Positions 34,421 to 41,800 of a stretch of DNA of 64,000 nucleotides are shown here, piece after piece (positions within the stretch are counted from its first letter, which is position 1; every line of letters starts with the position of its first letter). This DNA comes from Bacillus sp. 1NLA3E (GTDB taxonomy: Bacteria; Bacillota; Bacilli; Bacillales; Cytobacillaceae). Below the pieces are notes generated by a model, which ran no database searches, was not told the DNA's origin, and saw only the letters and a program-made list of their open reading frames with translations. Where the stretch lies: assembly GCF_000242895.2 (NCBI RefSeq), contig NC_021171.1:2204001-2268000 (forward strand). Direction: 5' to 3'. The position numbers and the translations under genes are program-made.

Positions 34421-35599
34421 ATGGTTGGAGCACCCTATGGTAATTATTCAAAAAAAATCATGCTACTTGGTTCAGGTGAATTAGGAAAAGAGGTCATCAT
34501 CGAGGCTCAACGCTTGGGGGTTGAGACAATTGCAGTGGACCGTTATGAAAAGGCTCCGGCAATGCAGGTAGCACATCGTTCCTATTGCATCGACATGTTG
34601 GATGGAAGTGAGCTTCGCCGTGTAATCGAACAAGAGAAACCGGATTTAGTTGTACCAGAAATTGAAGCGATTGCAACAGAAACCTTGATTGAATTAGAAA
34701 AAGAAGGATATCGGGTTGTCCCCACTGCGACGGCTGCTAATTTAACAATGGATCGGGAAGGAATCAGACGCTTAGCAAGTGAAAAACTTGGTTTGCCAAC
34801 TGCAAAATATGAATTTGCTAACTCTCTTGATGAATTAAAAGCGGCTGTTCAAACAATTGGTACCCCATGTGTCATAAAGCCCGTTATGAGTTCGTCTGGA
34901 AAAGGACAAACGGTTTGCAGAACATTTGCTGATGTCGAAAATTCCTGGAAAGAAGCAATGGAAGGCGGAAGAGGAAAGAAAACACGAGTGATTGTTGAGG
35001 AGTTTATCCATTTTGACTCTGAAATAACTTTATTAACCGTCAGATCTGTTTCCGGAACTAGCTATTGTGCGCCAATTGGACATATTCAAAAGGATGGCGA
35101 TTATGTCGAATCTTGGCAACCACATCAAATGACTGAAAAACAAATCACTGATGCACAAGAAGTGGCGAAAAAGATTACCGACGCCCTTGGAGGATACGGT
35201 CTTTTTGGTGTGGAATTATTCCTAACACCTGATGGCGTCTATTTCAGTGAAGTTTCGCCGCGCCCACATGATACAGGCATGGTTACCTTAGTAACACAAG
35301 ATCTTTCAGAATTTGCCCTTCATGTTCGGGCGATTTTAGGATTTCCCATTCCACAAATACAGCTTATCACACCTGGTGCTAGCCGTACCGTAAAAGCGAA
35401 TGAAGAAAGCAAATCGTACCAAATCACAGGTATCGAGGAAAGCTTTACTGTCCCAAATACACAAGTTAGGGTATTTGGAAAACCAGAAACAAAAGTAGGC
35501 CGTCGGATGGCTGTTGCTTTGAACGCTGCTGAATCTGTAGAAGAAGCTCGTAAACGTGCTGAAGAAGCCGTTTCAAAAATAAAAATCATATATAATTAA
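34421..35599 (+). CDS. purT: Formate-dependent phosphoribosylglycinamide formyltransferase
   Basis: 392 residues of the ATP-grasp PurT/PurK group. The N-terminal nucleotide fold is [20 protein letters not shown], the ATP-grasp core includes [14 protein letters not shown] and IVEEFI, and [20 protein letters not shown] ends the active site (the Glu and Asp there bind Mg-ATP). It makes formyl-GAR from GAR, formate and ATP in purine synthesis, independently of folate. AGGAGGGC precedes the ATG. Single-gene unit with its own promoter and a short terminator. Confidence 0.97.
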   Translation: MVGAPYGNYSKKIMLLGSGELGKEVIIEAQRLGVETIAVDRYEKAPAMQVAHRSYCIDMLDGSELRRVIEQEKPDLVVPEIEAIATETLIELEKEGYRVVPTATAANLTMDREGIRRLASEKLGLPTAKYEFANSLDELKAAVQTIGTPCVIKPVMSSSGKGQTVCRTFADVENSWKEAMEGGRGKKTRVIVEEFIHFDSEITLLTVRSVSGTSYCAPIGHIQKDGDYVESWQPHQMTEKQITDAQEVAKKITDALGGYGLFGVELFLTPDGVYFSEVSPRPHDTGMVTLVTQDLSEFALHVRAILGFPIPQIQLITPGASRTVKANEESKSYQITGIEESFTVPNTQVRVFGKPETKVGRRMAVALNAAESVEEARKRAEEAVSKIKIIYN

Positions 35600-35620
35600 G
35601 CCTTCCGAAAGGCTCTTTTC
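35599..35620 (+). terminator. Terminator of purT
   Basis: AGCCTT-CCGA-AAGGCT followed by CTTTTCT begins at the last base of the purT stop codon. Confidence 0.8.
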
Positions 35621-35674
35621 TAAAAGATTGTTGTTTTTTTTTAGGTTTTTGGAAATAAAACCATGGATAAAGAA

Positions 35675-35798
35675 GTTGATTGGAGCTGCGAGACTCCTGC
35701 GGGAGCAGCGGGACAGGTGAGACCCCACAGGCGCTTAAGCGCCGAGGAGGCTCACCGCCCGCCCCGCGGAAAGCGAGCATCCTGGAGCGGAAATCAAC
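35675..35798 (+). repeat. MITE-like hairpin repeat, copy 4, ends lost
   Basis: Contains the GC-rich core in the same orientation as copy 3 (GACTCCTGCGGGAGCAGCGG, then GCGCTTAAGCGCCGAGGAGG), flanked by GTTGATTGGAGC and GGAGCGGAAATCAAC. The outer GGCTGTGTTAAA/TTTAACACAGCC ends are missing. Confidence 0.85.
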
Positions 35799-35949
35799 CT
35801 CACCTCTCTTTTGGAAAATAGCAACAAAGTTGACGAAAACAGCCTTCCGAGAAAAGGATAATAATAGAAAATTTCAGAAATAACTTTTATTTTTCTATTT
35901 GTTTCTATCTCCACTATAATGAGGAAAGTGATTCATTAGGAGTGAAGTT

Positions 35950-36759
35950 ATGTATAGGATTCTCATCATTATTATTGGATCAATCATTATTGGAGCAGCG
36001 TACAACCTTTTTTTAGTCCCACATCATATTTTAAGTGCTGGTATTAGTGGGATAGCGATTTTATTAGGGATTGTTACTCCAATGAATACGGGGATCCTGA
36101 ATTTTTTATTAAATCTACCATTATTAATTATTGGAATGTACAAATTAGGCAAGAAGTTTATTGGCTATACGATTTTATCAGTGGTCTTCCTATCAGCTAG
36201 TTTATATTTTATTCCAGTAACCGCGCTCACATCAGAACCGATTCTTTCCTCTTTATTTGGAGGAGTTATAGCAGGAATCGGGATTGGCCTTGTGTTTCGG
36301 GCATCGGCATGTACAGGCGGGTTTGATATTATTGCTATGTTACTAGCCAAAAAGGCAGATTTTCCGATTGGTGGCTTTTTATCTGCCATAAATGGTGTAG
36401 TGGTGATTATCTCAGGTTTTGTTTTTAATTGGGATGCTGCATTGAATACTATGCTCGGCATTTACGCGTCAGGTAAAGTAATTGATGCGATTCATACAAA
36501 ACATATTAAGCTAACCTTGATGATTGTGACCAATAAAGGTGAAGAAATGAAGGAAAAGCTCCTGACCAATTTATACCGCGGAATTACAATGATGGAGGGC
36601 GAGGGAGCTTATACAGGCGAGAAACGGAAAATCTTAATGACGGTGATTACACGTTATCAGTTGTCAGAAGTGAAGTCATTCATTAATGAAATCGATCCAC
36701 ATGCTTTTGTCAATATTACGGAAACGACAGAGGTATTGGGATCATTTCATCGCAACTAA
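35950..36759 (+). CDS. YitT-family membrane protein
   Basis: 269 residues: about five to six membrane segments in the first 190 residues (GSIIIGAAYNLFLVPHHILS; FRASACTGGFDIIAMLLAKK is the family motif) and a C-terminal DUF2179 cytoplasmic domain (about 195-265: YRGITMMEGEGAYTGEKRKI). YitT proteins are thought to be transporters, but their substrates are not established. AGGAGTG precedes the ATG. Monocistronic. The related B. subtilis yxkD is under a ykkC RNA, but none is present here. Confidence 0.93.
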   Translation: MYRILIIIIGSIIIGAAYNLFLVPHHILSAGISGIAILLGIVTPMNTGILNFLLNLPLLIIGMYKLGKKFIGYTILSVVFLSASLYFIPVTALTSEPILSSLFGGVIAGIGIGLVFRASACTGGFDIIAMLLAKKADFPIGGFLSAINGVVVIISGFVFNWDAALNTMLGIYASGKVIDAIHTKHIKLTLMIVTNKGEEMKEKLLTNLYRGITMMEGEGAYTGEKRKILMTVITRYQLSEVKSFINEIDPHAFVNITETTEVLGSFHRN

Positions 36760-36781
36760 GCTAGCAATCTCATCCTTAATC

Positions 36782-36825
36782 ATAAGGGCAGGGGAACGGG
36801 TCATACCGGAACCATGCCCTTTTGG
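36782..36825 (+). terminator. Probable terminator of the YitT gene
   Basis: AAGGGCA pairs with TGCCCTT, with GGTTC/GAACC-like inner pairing, followed by TTGGTTTTGG. Moderate U-content only. Confidence 0.55.
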
Positions 36826-36856
36826 TTTTGGTAACTATAATAAATTTGAAATTAAT

Positions 36857-37771
36857 CTAAAATTGAATCGGCTGCATAGAGGCATCTATTGCTTTGAAAA
36901 TATAATGTTGACTAATTAAATAGTCCAGCAAAGCAGGTATCTGTGCTACCGTTTCTTCCTGGTCATGTAATAAAATAACGATTGGTGCCATCTGATTTCG
37001 TTGTTTTTCGACTTGTTCCTTCACAGCATCTACAAAACGGTGATCACGGTAATACCAGTCCTTACTGTCAACATTCCAATCCCACATTAAATAACCGTGG
37101 TCAATTACCGCCTTTTTATACTCATCAGTCATATCGGGAGCACTACCAAACGGGGTCCTAATAAAATGAGTGTCGATACCTGTTATCGCTAAAAGCGAGT
37201 TCCTAGTTTGGTCCATTTCAGAAATAACCGTTTGGGAGGATTGATAAAATTGGCTTCTGTTGTGGGTTACTCCATGCAAACCAACACTATGACCGGATTG
37301 AATCATCCGGATTACAGCATCTGGATATCTTTTAATGTTCCCATCCAGCATAAAGAAGGTCGCTTTAACTTGATATTGATTCAAAATTGAAAGAAGGTCA
37401 TTGGACGAATTCTTTGGACCGTCATCGAAGGTTAAGTAAACCACCTTATTTTGTTGGGTAATGACTGGATTTGTTTCGAATGTTATATTATTAAGCGGAG
37501 GAATTACCGCGTTCGTATTTTTTATGTCGATTAAGCTTGGGTCAAGAATTTTCCTATTTTCTGAGAATGTCTGAATATGTTCCTTGTTTAATAAGGTAAT
37601 AGCCATTTTCTTGTTAGGGACTCTATGTACGTTGTAGGGGTTTTTATTATCTGTAGGTTTTTGTAATTCCCCATTAGTGGTCAAGGAATCATTCGTTAAA
37701 TAAATCAACACAAAATACACAATACTGATCAAAAATAGAACAGATAGTTGCTTATTTTTTTCACATTCCAT
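36857..37771 (-). CDS. Membrane-anchored or secreted polysaccharide deacetylase (NodB domain)
   Basis: 304 residues with an N-terminal hydrophobic segment (about 9-26) and a NodB domain (about 108-300). Catalytic motifs are all present: VYLTFDDGP (metal Asp pair), HSVGLHGVTHNR (metal histidines), RTPFGSAPD, DWNVDSKDW and VILLHD. It removes acetyl groups from N-acetylated sugars of peptidoglycan or another wall polymer, outside the membrane. AGAGGG precedes the ATG. It is convergent with the YitT gene. The region 30-105 is unassigned. Confidence 0.92.
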   Translation of the reverse strand: MECEKNKQLSVLFLISIVYFVLIYLTNDSLTTNGELQKPTDNKNPYNVHRVPNKKMAITLLNKEHIQTFSENRKILDPSLIDIKNTNAVIPPLNNITFETNPVITQQNKVVYLTFDDGPKNSSNDLLSILNQYQVKATFFMLDGNIKRYPDAVIRMIQSGHSVGLHGVTHNRSQFYQSSQTVISEMDQTRNSLLAITGIDTHFIRTPFGSAPDMTDEYKKAVIDHGYLMWDWNVDSKDWYYRDHRFVDAVKEQVEKQRNQMAPIVILLHDQEETVAQIPALLDYLISQHYIFKAIDASMQPIQF

Positions 37772-37908
37772 GCGTCATCCCTCTTTGGTGAAAATTTTGA
37801 AACTGTCACAATAAGATTGAGTGATTTCCTGAAGGTTACCATTCTATTGGCTTTATTTTACATTAATTTCTATTAAATTGGTAAATTTTTTAAAAAATAC
37901 ATAAAAAA

Positions 37909-37936
37909 ATCAGCGCAACAAGAGGTTGTGCTGATT
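37909..37936 (-). terminator. Terminator of the racA-like gene
   Basis: AATCAGC-CAAC pairs with GGTTG-GCTGATT; the minus strand continues TTTTTTATG. It lies directly at the stop. Confidence 0.85.
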
Positions 37937-37937
37937 C

Positions 37938-38456
37938 TTAGAAACCAAATATACTGCTGATAAGATTTTTCCTTTTTGTCATTTTTCGTGGATGATCTAA
38001 AACAAGTGGGAGGTCATTAGGAAGAGTCTGTTTAAGATTCTGAAGTTCTATTGTTAATTCTTGTACTTGAGTGGTTAGGGTGGTGACTAAATTTTGAAGA
38101 TCCTCAATTTCACGACGATGATGCAAAAGTTGGTAAGAGATAACGGAGTCTGCTTTCTCATCAAGAATTCTTTCTAGATCCACTATTTTAGTCCTGAGTT
38201 TTTCAAGGTTTGGATCCTTTCCAGGTTGTAAAATTATACCTGATCTGATGTTTTTTTCAGAAGCTGCCGCAACCTCATTAGGTTGAAGACTATTGTTGAT
38301 GTTTTCTTGATTAATTTTTAAATATTCGATAACCTCATTGCTAAATTGATAGTGGCCACGTTCATTTCGGTCCATTGGCAAATCCAACTGTTTCACCCAC
38401 CGTTTAATGGTACTTGGTGAAACCCCCAACAATTTCGCAACTTCACTTGTATTCAA
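37938..38456 (-). CDS. racA: RacA-like polar chromosome-anchoring protein
   Basis: 172 residues. A MerR-like helix-turn-helix (MNTSEVAKLLGVSPSTIKRW, VKQLDLPMDRNERGHYQFS) is followed by a variable linker, a coiled coil (about 90-145) and a basic tail ending RKNLISSIFGF. This order, the length and the terminal IFGF match RacA of Bacillus, which binds DNA near oriC and ties it to the cell pole (through DivIVA) during sporulation. The start is a TTG seven bases after AAAGGAGG. Identification rests on layout and remembered similarity, not on an alignment. Confidence 0.75.
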   Translation of the reverse strand: MNTSEVAKLLGVSPSTIKRWVKQLDLPMDRNERGHYQFSNEVIEYLKINQENINNSLQPNEVAAASEKNIRSGIILQPGKDPNLEKLRTKIVDLERILDEKADSVISYQLLHHRREIEDLQNLVTTLTTQVQELTIELQNLKQTLPNDLPLVLDHPRKMTKRKNLISSIFGF

Positions 38457-38490
38457 TTTTGGTCCTCCTTTATTTCAATTTGGTGTGCTC

Positions 38491-39498
38491 TTACCAAAAT
38501 TTCCACCATTTTCTGTTTTCCTGGTGTTCTTTTCCTACGGCGGTGTTTCTAAAGGTAGTGACTAGGTTTTGGAAAGTTGCCTCGCGACTTCGGATTTCTT
38601 TGGTAAAATGTTTACGTTCTTCTTGAAGTGTTTCAATATATAGCTCGCGGTCTTTGTTTAGTGAATCAACTAAATGACTAATTTCATATTTAGTATCATC
38701 AGTAGCTTGCACAAAGCTAATAGATATCGTTTCTAATGTTTTTGATGCATGTTCCGAAGCTTGCATAAAGCCATTAGAAATTGTTTCTAACGTTTTCGAG
38801 GTATTTTCAGAAACTTTCGCAATACGTGTTGTAAGAGATTCGACCGTTTTAGAAGTGTGGTCAGAGGCGTGGAGAAGGTTCTTAGAAAGAGATTCTAATG
38901 TTTCAGATGTATTCTCGGAGGATTCTGTCATGATGTTTGATAGCTCTTGGATTTCTGATTTTGAATTTTCGCCTAGTTTATAGATGGATCGAGAGAGACT
39001 TTTTACTGTTTGCACAGAACCTTTTGATATTTCCTTTTTCACTTCCTCCAATACTTCCTTACGAATTCCAGTGCGAATTTCTGTTTTGACCTCGTCAAGT
39101 AAATTTTCCTTATAGACATCCATTATTCGGAAAAAGTCTTCTAAATTAGGTGATTCCTTTGTTTCTGCAACTTGTGGTGGGGAAGATACGGTAATGATAG
39201 ACGTTTCGACTTCTTCAATTTTTATTTTTTCTTCGACTGGAACAGTTAAATCAGTTCCAGACTGTATTTTGAAAATCTCAGCAATTTTTCCAAGACTTGT
39301 ATTGGTGTCGCGGAGCAACTTTATTTCTTTTAGTAAGGTAATCTCATTTTCAGAAAAAAACCTAGCACCCTGTTTCGTTCGTGGAATGTTTATAAATTCA
39401 CTTAAATCCTTTTCCCATCGTTTGATCGTCCCCGTAGGAACGTTAATAAGCTTTGAAGCTTCTTGAATCGTATATGTTTTCAAATATGGACTTTTCAT
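38491..39498 (-). CDS. RacA/MerR-like HTH protein with six 18-residue helical repeats
   Basis: 335 residues. Residues 1-75 are a MerR-type HTH with wing (TIQEASKLINVPTGTIKRWE, FFSENEITLLKEIKLLRD). After a Pro/Ser-rich linker and a charged helix (125-170), residues 176-283 contain six consecutive 18-residue units of the type SENTSKTLETISNGFMQA, then a charged helix (284-318) and an aromatic/basic end (RKWWKFW). Eighteen residues equal five helical turns, so a long straight helix or coiled coil is likely. It lies 34 bases upstream of racA on the same strand with its own ribosome site and is probably co-transcribed. A DNA-tethering structural role is inferred from the racA likeness. Confidence 0.8.
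   Translation of the reverse strand: MKSPYLKTYTIQEASKLINVPTGTIKRWEKDLSEFINIPRTKQGARFFSENEITLLKEIKLLRDTNTSLGKIAEIFKIQSGTDLTVPVEEKIKIEEVETSIITVSSPPQVAETKESPNLEDFFRIMDVYKENLLDEVKTEIRTGIRKEVLEEVKKEISKGSVQTVKSLSRSIYKLGENSKSEIQELSNIMTESSENTSETLESLSKNLLHASDHTSKTVESLTTRIAKVSENTSKTLETISNGFMQASEHASKTLETISISFVQATDDTKYEISHLVDSLNKDRELYIETLQEERKHFTKEIRSREATFQNLVTTFRNTAVGKEHQENRKWWKFW
38650..38973 (-). repeat. Six tandem 54-bp coding repeats
   Basis: The six 18-codon units of the adjacent HTH protein. The middle four (units 2-5) are closest, sharing TSKT-[LV]-E-[ST]-[LI]; the outer two are degenerate (GENSKSEIQELS and TDDTKYEISHLV). The degree of divergence suggests old duplications. Confidence 0.8.
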
Positions 39499-39779
39499 AT
39501 TTATACCAACCCTTTCTATTTGATTAATAGTTTATCAACTAGATTTTTCGAGATCGGATTCTCTTTATTGTTACTATTCATCATACCCTACCTGTTTTTC
39601 CTGCCTCATGACAAAAGCTATCAAAACAAGACGGGATTCAGCAGAACTTCTAATAAAATAACACTTGCCATAAAAAAGATGTCGTGTAGGAACGCAAAAT
39701 GGTTTCAGGAAGCTAAAAGACACAGAACTGGGATTTACCTCATAAAATAATGGTGATGTAAGAAGGGGAGGGGAAACGA

Positions 39780-40226
39780 TTGAGTATGGATGGTTATTCA
39801 TATATGAATGCAATAGATTATCGGCAAACGCAAAAGTTGGTTAATGATGTTGCGAAAGCAATCAATGGAGAATACTCGGCGATATTATGCTATGAAAGAA
39901 TTGCCCACATGGCTCGTAATGAAAAAACCAGAAATCAAATTTTAGAAATTCGCAAAGATGAAATTCGTCATTATCATGAATTTATTGGTATCTATACGAG
40001 ACTAACGGGGCAGAAACCAGATGTTCACCATACAGAAGGATGTCCTTCAACCTATCGGGAGGCCTTGGAGTTTGCCCTTAACGACGAGCAAGAAACGGTG
40101 GATTTTTATATGGACATTGCCAGAGGAACAAAGGAGCACAACATAAAAGAAGTGTTCCGAAATGCAGCAGCAGATGAACAAAATCACGCGGTCTGGTTCT
40201 TATATTTTTTGACCATGAATAAATAA
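39780..40226 (+). CDS. Ferritin-like di-iron domain protein
   Basis: 148 residues forming a predicted four-helix bundle. Metal-ligand motifs appear as expected for ferritin/rubrerythrin-like proteins: INGEYSAILCYE, EIRKDEIRHYHEF (ExxH), NDEQETVDFYMD and AAADEQNHAVWF (ExxH). There is no rubredoxin domain. It may store iron or detoxify peroxide, but a dedicated substrate is unknown. A TTG start at 39780 lies six bases after GGAGGGG; the ATG at 39786 is an alternative. Confidence 0.85.
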   Translation: MSMDGYSYMNAIDYRQTQKLVNDVAKAINGEYSAILCYERIAHMARNEKTRNQILEIRKDEIRHYHEFIGIYTRLTGQKPDVHHTEGCPSTYREALEFALNDEQETVDFYMDIARGTKEHNIKEVFRNAAADEQNHAVWFLYFLTMNK

Positions 40227-40287
40227 AGGTTCTTTGTCATTTCCTTGTGAAAAAAACACATAGAAACACCTTTTGGTGCCCCAATGT

Positions 40288-40349
40288 GGCCCGCCCCGCG
40301 GAAAGCGAAGCGCCTGGAACGGAAATCAACATTCTCTTTTAACAGAGTC
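40288..40349 (+). repeat. MITE-like hairpin repeat, copy 5, right part only
   Basis: GGCCCGCCCCGCGGAAAGCG, then CGCCTGGAACGGAAATCAAC and ATTCTCTTTTAACAGAGTC are the right third of the repeat as in copy 3. The left two thirds are missing. Confidence 0.8.
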
Positions 40350-40375
40350 TTAATGTAAAGAATGCCGAGGCGATT

Positions 40376-41473
40376 CTAAATCCTGCTCTTAAGCCGTTTG
40401 TGAAATACCCATCTTAACATGGGTGGAATGGCAAAATAGATAAATAAGAGCCGGAACATTTGAAATCCAGAAACAAATGAGAGGTTCGCCTTTACTTCAT
40501 GAGCAATGATCCCCATTTGATCCATTCCCCCTGGTGCTAAACTTAAAAAGCCAGTAGTCATAGAAATATCATATATATGCAGAAGGACATTGCTTAAAAC
40601 AAGACCACTGCTGACCAGAACTAACCCACTCATTAACGCAAGCCAAAGCAAACGTCCTTTTTGTTTTAATTTTTCAGGCTTCATCATTAATCCAATATAA
40701 ACACTAATCATTATCTGTGATATATCAATGAGTGAAGCGGGCAGTGCCTGCCCATGAAATCCGGTTAGATTTAGTCCGATCGTAGCTATAATTGGACCGA
40801 GTAAAAATGGAGTTGGTGACTTTATTTTTTTTCCAATCAACGCAAACAGGATTGAAACCAAGCTATATATATAAATTTCTGGAAAGAAATGATCCAAGTT
40901 CACTGTCCCGTGCTGTACAATGGCGGCAGAAGAACCAAAGGTGTCCCCTCCAAATAAAGGACTATATACTAATAAAGGAATAAAGAAAATAATTACTAAT
41001 AATCGGATCACTTGTAGAAAAGTTACGGTTGTTACATCAATGCCATCCGTTTCCTCAGCAAAAATAACCATCTGTGATAATCCCCCAGGAACACTACCAG
41101 TCAAAATGGTGGGGTAGTCTATCCCTGACAAGCGGGAAACGAAATAGGCCATTAAAGCACAAACCAATAACATCAAAAAAGTGAATATAAACATCATGGG
41201 CAACTGATAAACAATTTGCACTAGGGCATTTTTTGTAAAAGATAGACCGATGGAATACCCAAAGATGAGAAGACCTGTATCTCGAATATAAACTGGCCAG
41301 TAAAGTGGGATTTTTACCAGTTTTGGGATCATAAAAACGGCGGTCATTGGTCCCAGCAGCCATGGGACAGGCATATGGATAACAGAAAAAATAGTTCCCC
41401 CAATTAATGCGATCAATAATGTAAAACTGAACTGGATGTATTTTGATTCATGTTGGATCATCATTTTTTTCAT
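40376..41473 (-). CDS. AbrB-family integral membrane protein
   Basis: 365 residues with about nine to ten membrane segments in two homologous halves; each half carries the family signature (GSVPGGLSQMVIFAEE in the first and SLAPGGMDQMGIIAHE in the second), and MPVPWLLGPMTA / SPTPFLLGPIIA also repeat. This is the family sometimes labelled ammonia monooxygenase/AbrB. It is not an ammonia monooxygenase; the function is unknown, with transport suspected. AGGAG precedes the ATG. It is divergent from the nitrite reductase operon, which may be chance. Confidence 0.9.
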   Translation of the reverse strand: MKKMMIQHESKYIQFSFTLLIALIGGTIFSVIHMPVPWLLGPMTAVFMIPKLVKIPLYWPVYIRDTGLLIFGYSIGLSFTKNALVQIVYQLPMMFIFTFLMLLVCALMAYFVSRLSGIDYPTILTGSVPGGLSQMVIFAEETDGIDVTTVTFLQVIRLLVIIFFIPLLVYSPLFGGDTFGSSAAIVQHGTVNLDHFFPEIYIYSLVSILFALIGKKIKSPTPFLLGPIIATIGLNLTGFHGQALPASLIDISQIMISVYIGLMMKPEKLKQKGRLLWLALMSGLVLVSSGLVLSNVLLHIYDISMTTGFLSLAPGGMDQMGIIAHEVKANLSFVSGFQMFRLLFIYFAIPPMLRWVFHKRLKSRI

Positions 41474-41529
41474 TTTTAAGCTCCTGTTTTTATGAATATC
41501 ATCACTGTAACATAAAAAATGTAAGCCTG

Positions 41530-41682
41530 AATTTGATCACTGTCAAATTTTTAAATATAGCTTGAAGTAGATGATAAAAAATGTTTAACAGCCCCTGTTT
41601 ATTTGAAAATGAGGTTGTCCTGATTTTTGTCACCTTTGTGAACTAATACACAATCATATATTCAAAAGTGACGAACTTCACA
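41530..41682. promoter_or_regulatory. Three Crp/Fnr-like dyads upstream of nirB
   Basis: AATTTGA-TCACTG-TCAAATT (41530-41549; also readable as TTGAT-CACT-GTCAA) is a perfect dyad. TGTGA-ACTAAT-ACACA (41637-41652) and AGTGA-CGAACT-TCACA (41667-41682) fit the Bacillus Fnr/Crp pattern TGTGA-N6-TCACA with one mismatch each. They lie 120-270 bases before nirB. No regulator has been matched to them. Confidence 0.5.
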
Positions 41683-41800
41683 ATTATTTTTTCTATTCGA
41701 GATTACAATGTGGTCATAAGGTAAACGCACCGAAAAAGAATCCTTGATATGTAGAAATGTATATAACGGTTTTATAAATTAAGCATCGGGGGAACACATC

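Noticed and set aside
39463-39750. 95-codon plus-strand frame between the HTH gene and the ferritin-like gene
   Set aside because: It overlaps the start of the minus-strand HTH gene, lacks a ribosome site and has no recognisable protein pattern.
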